From: Ignavibacteria bacterium UBA6906
GTDB lineage: Bacteria > Bacteroidota > Ignavibacteria > UBA10030 > UBA6906
Assembly: GCA_002451155.1 (NCBI GenBank)
Contig: DKBG01000319.1
Location: 1 to 11,805, forward strand
Reading direction: 5' to 3'
Length of the DNA: 11,805 bases
In this document: piece after piece, positions 7,847-11,805 of the stretch
Layout: each line of letters starts with the position of its first letter
How positions within the stretch are numbered: position 1 is the first letter of the stretch
Program-made: the position numbers and the translations under genes
Notes under the pieces: generated by a model
Told to the model about the DNA's origin: nothing
Database searches by the model: none
The model's input: the letters and a program-made list of their open reading frames with translations, nothing else

Positions 7847-7876
7847 AATATAGAGAAAGAGAGCTTCACAATCCAA
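7847..7876 (-). promoter_or_regulatory. Possible sigma70-type promoter for the amidohydrolase-comEC operon
   Basis: On the minus strand TTGGAT (7876-7871) and TATATT (7852-7847) are separated by 18 bases. The -10 is 5/6 to consensus and the -35 only 3/6. It would give a leader of about 25 nt before the ATG at 7816. It lies in the only gap upstream of the leftward block, so a promoter is expected here. The match itself is weak. Confidence 0.35.
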
Positions 7877-7881
7877 GAGAC

Positions 7882-7910
7882 TTGTATCTCTCCGGCTCTT
7901 TGGGTATGTT
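7882..7910 (+). promoter_or_regulatory. Possible promoter for mazG
   Basis: TTGTAT (7882-7887), a 17-base spacer and TATGTT (7905-7910) lie just before the ATG at 7939, giving a leader of about 20 nt. Both boxes are poor matches (3/6 and 4/6), so this is only a candidate. If correct, it rules out translation starts upstream of 7939. Confidence 0.25.
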
Positions 7911-7938
7911 TGCCCTTTCCCGCAACCGGATTGTCGAT

Positions 7939-8754
7939 ATGAAGAAGAAATATCCCGCAATACCTGCTGCAGACTTCCGTCGGTTCGTCCGGATCGTGCG
8001 ACGTCTCCGGCGGGATTGCCCGTGGGACCGTCGGCAGACGCACCGATCCCTTCGAGAGAGCCTTCTTGAGGAGACCTACGAGGTGATTGAATCCCTCGAC
8101 CGGAACCGGGTCGATGAACTCCAGGGGGAGCTTGGGGACCTTCTGCTGCACATTGTCCTCCAGGCAACCATCGCTGAGCAGAATGGGGAATTCACCCTCC
8201 GTCAGGTCATCGGCGACATCGGAAAGAAGCTCATCCGCCGGCACCCTCATGTTTTTGGCAGTCTCCCGGTGAGCGGAGCGGAAGAAGTGAAGCGGAACTG
8301 GGAAACTCTCAAACTTGCCGAAGGCCGCCGCTCCTATCTTGATGGTGTTCCGAAGCATCTGCCCGCGCTCCAGCGTGCACTTCGGCTGCAGCAGCGCGCA
8401 GCCCGCGTCGGCTTTGACTGGGAGACCTCCAGGGACGTCTGGAAAAAGGTGCGGGAGGAGACAGAAGAGCTCAGACGGACGCTCCATCGGTCGCCAAAAC
8501 GGGATCGAGAGGAGGAGTTCGGAGATCTTCTTTTCGCCCTGGTCAACTATGCCCGGTTCTTTCGGATCAATCCGGAAACGGCCCTTCGTGGGGCCACCGA
8601 AAAATTCGATTCCCGATTCCGCTTCGTCGAACGGGAGCTCCACCGACAGGGGAAGGATCCTCGTGAAAGCACGCTGGCCGAAATGGATGAACTCTGGAAT
8701 CGGGCAAAGAAACGCCGGAGCCGCCTTCGGAGGCGGCCCGGGAACAAACCATAG
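7939..8754 (+). CDS. mazG: Nucleoside triphosphate pyrophosphohydrolase MazG
   Basis: 271 residues from ATG 7939, the full two-domain length. MazG hydrolyses NTPs and dNTPs to monophosphates, cleaning the nucleotide pool. Domain 1 opens with RLRRDCPWDRRQTH (22-35), and its Mg-binding residues are EETYE (44-48) and ELGD (64-67), followed by RRHPHVFG (100-107). Domain 2 repeats the pattern with EETEEL (173-178) and EEFGD (192-196). Both metal sites are intact. The frame is open upstream (TTG 7882, ATG 7906), but 7939 matches the family N-terminus and has a weak GGA eight bases before it. The usual RxPxGCPWD turn is shortened here to RRDCPWD. It is the only rightward gene, divergent from the amidohydrolase and ending 17 bases from the phoH stop. 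Confidence 0.95.
   Translation: MKKKYPAIPAADFRRFVRIVRRLRRDCPWDRRQTHRSLRESLLEETYEVIESLDRNRVDELQGELGDLLLHIVLQATIAEQNGEFTLRQVIGDIGKKLIRRHPHVFGSLPVSGAEEVKRNWETLKLAEGRRSYLDGVPKHLPALQRALRLQQRAARVGFDWETSRDVWKKVREETEELRRTLHRSPKRDREEEFGDLLFALVNYARFFRINPETALRGATEKFDSRFRFVERELHRQGKDPRESTLAEMDELWNRAKKRRSRLRRRPGNKP
8720..8737. other. GC-rich hairpin at the end of mazG in the convergent mazG/phoH junction
   Basis: GCCGCCT (8720-8726) and AGGCGGC (8731-8737) form a perfect 7-bp stem around TCGG, inside the last codons of mazG. No T-run follows on either strand, so it is not a standard intrinsic terminator. It might slow polymerase or protect 3' ends of converging transcripts, or it may be a by-product of an Arg-rich tail in GC-rich DNA. 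Confidence 0.35.
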
Positions 8755-8771
8755 CACGTTCAGTCCAGTTT

Positions 8772-9845
8772 CTACGTCCCTCCACTCGTCCTCCCCGGAT
8801 TCTTCAGATCCTCTCCGTCCGGCTCGGCAGCTGCCGGAGCCGCAGGACTGTGGTATTTTTCATATGCATCGATAATGTCCTTCACAAGCCTGTGTCTGAC
8901 CACATCGTTTCGATCCAGGTACACGAACGAAATCCCCTCGACCCCCCTCAGGACTTCCTGGATCTGCACAAGTCCTGAATTCGCCCGGTTCGGCAAGTCG
9001 ATCTGAGTCACGTCCCCCGTCACGATCGCACGAGAATTCGGACCCAGCCGGGTGAGGAACATCTTCATCTGCATCGTGGACGCGTTCTGCGCCTCGTCAA
9101 GGATCACATAGGCGTTGTTGAGTGTGCGGCCGCGCATGTAGGCCAGAGGGGCAACCTCAATGATCCTTTTCTCCAGATACCCCCGCAACTTGTCCGACGG
9201 TATCATGTCATCCAGCGCGTCATAGAGCGGCCGGAGATACGGATCCACTTTCTCCTTGAGATCACCAGGAAGGAACCCCAGGCTCTCGCCGGCCTCGACC
9301 GCCGGGCGCGTGAGGACAATCTTCGTGATCTGGCTATTTTTGAGCGCTGCAACCGCCAACGCAACCGCCAGGTATGTCTTTCCCGTCCCGGCGGGCCCAA
9401 CGGAGAAGACGATATCGTTCCGATGGACCTCCTGAACATACCGGCGCTGCCCGGGTGTCTTCGCCTTGATGATCTGGTTCTTTGTAAACAGGATCACCGT
9501 GTCCAGCTCATCCCTGCTCATTGAGGAGGCGATGGTCTTCGGCAGAGCCGGCTCCCCGTTTGCGACAACAAGATCCACAACGGTTTCTACGTCGTTCGTT
9601 GTAAGATTCCCGTTCTTCCTCAACAGGTAGATCAGCTCCTGAAAGATCCTGTCAAGCTGCTCAAGTTCCGCAGGTTCTCCCCGAAGAACGACGGTATCGC
9701 CGCGGACGATTATCGTGGAATCGAATCTCTTCTCAAGAATCTGAAGATTACTGTCATTGATTCCGAGCAATCCGAGGGCATCAGACGCTTCGAGCGTAAA
9801 CTTCTTTTCGGTCAACGCAACTTCTCTCCCCTCTGGAAAATACAC
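8772..9845 (-). CDS. phoH: PhoH family ATPase (YbeZ-like)
   Basis: 357 residues from GTG 9845. A small N-terminal domain with a KH-like feel (about 15-120) precedes a P-loop ATPase core. That core holds Walker A GPAGTGKT (150-157), LTRPAVEAGESLGFLPGD (178-195), Walker B VILDEAQN (247-254) and TGDVTQIDLP, all hallmark PhoH/YbeZ motifs. Family members bind and hydrolyse ATP and are linked to ribosome/RNA quality control with YbeY, which is not next door here. The C-terminal Ala/Pro/Asp-rich tail is likely disordered. Start: GTG 9845 has a very strong GGAGGAGGGGG just upstream, but that site is buried in a hairpin. TTG 9815 (giving LTEKKFTLEASD) fits the usual family N-terminus and is a real alternative with a weaker, more distant GGAG. 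It lies 75 nt after the LysM gene and may be read through from it. Confidence 0.94.
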   Translation of the reverse strand: MYFPEGREVALTEKKFTLEASDALGLLGINDSNLQILEKRFDSTIIVRGDTVVLRGEPAELEQLDRIFQELIYLLRKNGNLTTNDVETVVDLVVANGEPALPKTIASSMSRDELDTVILFTKNQIIKAKTPGQRRYVQEVHRNDIVFSVGPAGTGKTYLAVALAVAALKNSQITKIVLTRPAVEAGESLGFLPGDLKEKVDPYLRPLYDALDDMIPSDKLRGYLEKRIIEVAPLAYMRGRTLNNAYVILDEAQNASTMQMKMFLTRLGPNSRAIVTGDVTQIDLPNRANSGLVQIQEVLRGVEGISFVYLDRNDVVRHRLVKDIIDAYEKYHSPAAPAAAEPDGEDLKNPGRTSGGT

Positions 9846-9883
9846 GTACCCCCTCCTCCGCTTTGTGCGGAAAAGGGGGTACG
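9845..9883 (-). promoter_or_regulatory. Hairpin sequestering the phoH ribosome-binding site (or terminator-like attenuator)
   Basis: The outer 9-bp stem CGTACCCCC (9845-9853) / GGGGGTACG (9875-9883) is perfect. It continues with one T-A pair, two mismatches and a 5-bp stem TCCGC (9857-9861) / GCGGA (9867-9871) around TTTGT. In the phoH transcript the 3' arm holds the purine run GGAGGAGGGGG that would serve as Shine-Dalgarno, and the last paired base is the first base of the GTG start. After the stem the RNA reads UGUAUUUU, which also gives it terminator character downstream of the LysM gene. Confidence 0.6.
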
Positions 9884-9920
9884 GTTCTCACACAACGAGC
9901 TCAGAGCTCCACCTCCGACT

Positions 9921-10676
9921 TTACTGGCCGGCGGGGGCCATGGCCTCAGCTTTTTTCCGGTAATACTTGTTGGCAGCCGACTTTTCGTCAGAGGTCAACT
10001 CATTCCCCTTCGGAATCATCAGCTTCTGACCCTGGTGGATCACATCGGGATCCTTGATCTGATCGCGATTACCCTGCCAGATTTTCGGCCAGAGCCAGGC
10101 ATTGTCGTAGATATCTTTCTTCTTCGCGATGTTCCAGAGGCAGTCCCGGTCACGCGCCCAGGTTCCGACCGTGTAGGTCTTGATCTGGTTCGCAAGCGTC
10201 GTCTTCAGGCTCTGGACCTTCTGGTTCAGCTCGGTCAGTCTGTCCCAGAATTCCGGGATCAGGGAGAGCTTGTTCCCCCAGAGACTCTTTACGGTGTTTT
10301 CGAGCGCGGTCACATCAGCTTCGCGGGCGACGAGATCTGCGTCGGACAGTCGCATGAGTTCGTCAGCCTGACGCTCAGCCGCTTCGATCTGCGCACGATA
10401 CTCCGCGGCCTTCGCCGCATCAGCACCGACGAGCCCGTAGAGTTCATCCATGCACTTGGTGATGTCATTGTCGAGCTGCATGGACTGCGCCTTCAGTGAG
10501 GCAACCGTTCCCTCAAGCGACTTCAAATACGCGCTGAGGCTGTCCCGCTGCCTGGTGAATGTATTCACTTCTTCCTGCCACTGCTCTTTTGTCATCTCCA
10601 CGTCCTGCGCAACCGCAAGGCCGAAGCTGACCACCAGCAGCGCAGCAAGCATGATGACAGATGTACGAATCTTCAT
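9921..10676 (-). CDS. Secreted coiled-coil protein with C-terminal LysM domain
   Basis: 251 residues from ATG 10676, chosen because AAGGAG (10690-10685) lies eight bases upstream and the protein then begins with a clean signal peptide (MKIRTSVIMLAALLVVSFGLAVA, cut before Gln24). The mature N-terminal half (about 25-165) is a long charged, heptad-like coiled coil, with Cys75 in ITKCMDEL and PEFWDRL near 141-147. A LysM module follows (about 167-222): TYTVGTWARDRDCLWNIAKK, then LWPKIWQGNRDQI, ending HQGQKLMIP. LysM domains bind peptidoglycan glycan strands, so the protein should sit in the periplasm on the cell wall. The tail is Lys/Ala-rich. It starts 28 nt after the lipoprotein gene and shares its promoter, so the two are probably co-expressed. 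The extra Cys179 inside the LysM (RDRDCLWN) could pair with Cys75 or a partner. Confidence 0.9.
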   Translation of the reverse strand: MKIRTSVIMLAALLVVSFGLAVAQDVEMTKEQWQEEVNTFTRQRDSLSAYLKSLEGTVASLKAQSMQLDNDITKCMDELYGLVGADAAKAAEYRAQIEAAERQADELMRLSDADLVAREADVTALENTVKSLWGNKLSLIPEFWDRLTELNQKVQSLKTTLANQIKTYTVGTWARDRDCLWNIAKKKDIYDNAWLWPKIWQGNRDQIKDPDVIHQGQKLMIPKGNELTSDEKSAANKYYRKKAEAMAPAGQ

Positions 10677-10684
10677 TGTCGTCA

Positions 10685-10690
10685 CTCCTT
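10685..10690 (-). promoter_or_regulatory. Shine-Dalgarno fixing the LysM gene start
   Basis: AAGGAG on the minus strand, eight bases before ATG 10676. It rules out the longer reading from 10718, which would put 14 polar residues before the signal peptide and overlap the end of the lipoprotein gene. Confidence 0.8.
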
Positions 10691-10704
10691 GTCTGGTGTG
10701 CTGG

Positions 10705-10977
10705 TTATTGGTTTGCAAGCCGCTGTTTCACGACGGCCTGATCATCTTGACATTTCTTTAGCTTCGCATTCTTCTCCGCTACCTCCTTCTCGAGGCTGGC
10801 TTTGCTCGCCTCGTTGGCGGAGACATCACGCTTCAGGGCTGTAACCTCATCTTTCAGGTCCGAAAGTTGCTTCATTTCCTCCTCGGAGGGCGACGACGAG
10901 CACCCCGTCAGCATCACAGAACCTGTAAAGAGGAGAGCCATGCCCAGAGCAGCGACCATCCGGTTCAGCTTGCGCAT
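10705..10977 (-). CDS. Small coiled-coil outer-membrane-type lipoprotein (Lpp-like in size and layout)
   Basis: 90 residues from ATG 10977, which has AGGAGG six bases upstream. The signal peptide MRKLNRMVAALGMALLFTGSVM ends in the lipobox LTGC, with lipidated Cys26. The next residues are SSSPSEEE, with no Asp at +2, so outer-membrane sorting is expected. The mature part (about 31-88) is one predicted helical coiled coil rich in Lys, Glu and Ala with Leu/Val heptads, and it carries a second cysteine (Cys76 in KLKKCQDD). It is close in size and layout to Braun's lipoprotein but does not end in Lys, so covalent linkage to peptidoglycan is not expected. It is the first gene after a strong promoter and is followed by the LysM protein. 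I know no gene name for it. Confidence 0.88.
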   Translation of the reverse strand: MRKLNRMVAALGMALLFTGSVMLTGCSSSPSEEEMKQLSDLKDEVTALKRDVSANEASKASLEKEVAEKNAKLKKCQDDQAVVKQRLANQ

Positions 10978-10983
10978 GTGGTT

Positions 10984-10989
10984 CCTCCT
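10984..10989 (-). promoter_or_regulatory. Strong Shine-Dalgarno of the lipoprotein gene
   Basis: AGGAGG lies six bases before ATG 10977. It excludes the upstream in-frame start at 11058, which falls inside the promoter region and would destroy the signal peptide layout. Confidence 0.85.
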
Positions 10990-11048
10990 GGTAAATGAAT
11001 GGTAAGAAGTTAGATGTATTGATGTGTTTTCCGGCGACAGGTACGCAA

Positions 11049-11077
11049 AGTATAGCAAAACACTCCAACAATGTCAA
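11049..11077 (-). promoter_or_regulatory. Strong sigma70 extended -10 promoter for the lipoprotein-LysM operon
   Basis: On the minus strand a perfect -35 TTGACA (11077-11072) is followed by a 17-base spacer and TATACT (11054-11049, 5/6). TG lies one base upstream of the -10 (TGC-TATACT), an extended -10 element. The predicted transcription start is near 11042, giving a leader of about 65 nt to the ATG at 10977. This is the best promoter in the window and fits an abundant structural lipoprotein. Confidence 0.85.
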
Positions 11078-11091
11078 CGACAAAATGTGAA

Positions 11092-11107
11092 GATTTACAG
11101 GTAAATC
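11092..11107. promoter_or_regulatory. 16-bp palindrome upstream of the lipoprotein promoter: operator candidate
   Basis: GATTTAC-AG-GTAAATC is a perfect inverted repeat with a 2-base centre. Its centre lies about 57 bp upstream of the predicted start site of the lipoprotein operon, a position suited to an upstream activator. As RNA it could form a short stem after radC, but the stem is AT-rich with only a patchy U-run after it (UUCACAUUUUG), so a terminator role would be weak. Confidence 0.45.
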
Positions 11108-11114
11108 GATGAAC

Positions 11115-11147
11115 TTCATGCCCTGCACCCTGTCAGGACGACATGAA
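11115..11147 (-). other. Imperfect hairpin over the radC stop codon
   Basis: TTCATG (11115-11120) pairs with CATGAA (11142-11147) and CCTG (11122-11125) with CAGG (11134-11137), enclosing an 8-base loop with internal bulges. It overlaps the radC stop. There is no T-run directly after it on the minus strand, so it would be a weak or factor-aided transcript end at most. Confidence 0.3.
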
Positions 11148-11805
11148 TCCCATATCCGCCATGCTCCGGTACTCTCTACCGGCGATGATGAGATGGTCAA
11201 GGAGCGGAATTCCCACGATCTTTCCCGCATCGACGAGCTGGCGCGTAATTTCAATGTCCTCCTGGCTCGGGGCAGGGTTCCCGCTGGGGTGATTATGTGC
11301 CACAATGACCGAACTCCCAAGGTGGTCAATCGCCGCCTTGAACACCTCACGGGGATGGACCATGCTGGCGCTGATCGTGCCCCGCGTGAGCTCTATCTCC
11401 GCCCGCAGCGCATTCCTCGCGTCCAACACCAGGACGAGAAAAGTCTCCTGAACACGGTCAGCGAGGATCGGGATGATCTTCCCGGCCACATCCGAAGGAA
11501 TCCTGAATAATGGCCCCGACCCCGGATGAGACCTCTGGACCCTCCGTCCAATCTCCATCGCTGCCACTAGTGCTGCGGCGCGGGCGTTCCCGATTCCGGA
11601 AAATCGGCGCAATTCCGCCACGGACTTTCCCGCGAGTCGATGAAACGGACCTGCGCGATGAAGGAGATCCCGGCCCAGGTCCACTGCACTCCTCTCCCTC
11701 GTCCCGGATTGAATCACCAGGGCGATCAACTCCGCGTCGGAGAGGACCCCAGGACCATGGCGGGCAACTTTCTCGCGCGGACGATCATCAGGCTGGAGAT
11801 CACCA
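11133..11805 (-). CDS. radC: RadC family JAB1/MPN-type protein (UPF0758), 5' end missing
   Basis: 223 residues are visible and the frame is open to the right edge with no in-frame start. The visible fragment begins GDLQPDDRPREKVARHGPGVLSDAELIALVIQSGT, the standard RadC N-terminus, so only a few residues are missing. A helix-hairpin-helix segment (FSGIGNARAAAL, about 67-78) is followed by the JAB/MPN metalloprotease-like domain with its JAMM site HNHPSGNPAPSQED (170-183), where His170, His172, Ser174 and Asp183 are the expected Zn/catalytic residues. Historically called a DNA-repair protein, its biochemical role is unresolved. A TTG start at 11729 would cut off the conserved N-terminus and is wrong. 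It reads towards the lipoprotein gene, with a 155-base gap that carries that gene's own promoter. Confidence 0.95.
   Translation of the reverse strand, partial: GDLQPDDRPREKVARHGPGVLSDAELIALVIQSGTRERSAVDLGRDLLHRAGPFHRLAGKSVAELRRFSGIGNARAAALVAAMEIGRRVQRSHPGSGPLFRIPSDVAGKIIPILADRVQETFLVLVLDARNALRAEIELTRGTISASMVHPREVFKAAIDHLGSSVIVAHNHPSGNPAPSQEDIEITRQLVDAGKIVGIPLLDHLIIAGREYRSMADMGFMSS

Noticed and set aside
7882..7938. Upstream TTG/ATG starts for mazG
   Set aside because: The added residues do not resemble the family N-terminus and would overlap the candidate promoter. ATG 7939 begins right before the conserved region.
7801..8757. 318-residue open frame on the minus strand opposite mazG
   Set aside because: It is the antisense shadow of the clear two-domain MazG gene. 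It is Pro/Phe-rich with no domain pattern, and it is open only because of codon bias.
10978..11058. Longer N-terminus for the lipoprotein from 11058
   Set aside because: That start lies inside the promoter (-10 at 11054-11049) and would put 27 extra residues before the signal peptide. The AGGAGG site points to ATG 10977.
1..11805. Mobile element, CRISPR, defence island or toxin-antitoxin (from the mazG name)
   Set aside because: No transposase, integrase, repeat array, tRNA or att-like repeats were seen. This MazG is the two-domain housekeeping pyrophosphohydrolase, with no mazEF next to it.

Overview
The window looks like ordinary chromosome from a Gram-negative bacterium with mid-50s GC content (judged by eye). 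The diderm evidence is an outer-membrane-type lipoprotein signal (LTGC), Sec signal peptides and a secreted LysM protein. The lipoprotein plus coiled-coil/LysM pair resembles proteins I associate with Ignavibacteria/Chlorobi-like and other FCB-group lineages. That placement is inferred from memory of the family, not from any search. I see no tRNA, rRNA, CRISPR array, insertion sequence or phage gene.

Layout. (1) Positions 1-7816 hold a leftward (minus-strand) block of seven tightly packed genes. In transcription order they are a membrane-anchored YtcJ-type amidohydrolase, an MFS transporter, prmC, dtd, a secreted peptidase-MA-like protein whose HExxH site is destroyed, a phosphoglycerate-mutase/alkaline-phosphatase superfamily metalloenzyme, and comEC, which runs off the left edge. 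Three junctions are 4-nt start/stop overlaps and the rest are gaps of 63 nt or less, so the block reads as one operon. (2) mazG at 7939-8754 is the only rightward gene. It diverges from the amidohydrolase and converges on phoH. (3) Positions 8772-11805 are leftward again: radC (5' end off the right edge), a small coiled-coil lipoprotein, a coiled-coil LysM protein, and phoH.

How the genes work together. The left operon mixes housekeeping translation quality control (PrmC methylates release factors, Dtd clears D-aminoacyl-tRNAs) with a competence/DNA-uptake channel and metabolic or envelope genes. This looks like shared transcription rather than one pathway. The amidohydrolase and MFS carrier could form a hydrolyse-and-transport pair. 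The lipoprotein and LysM protein share an operon with a very good extended -10 promoter. Together they look like an abundant outer-membrane-to-peptidoglycan module.

The most notable non-coding signals are a long hairpin that buries the phoH Shine-Dalgarno sequence, a 16-bp palindrome just upstream of the lipoprotein promoter, and the promoter itself. I found no clear novel defence or mobile system. The best candidates for something under-described are the lipoprotein/LysM pair, the pseudo-peptidase and the phoH leader hairpin.
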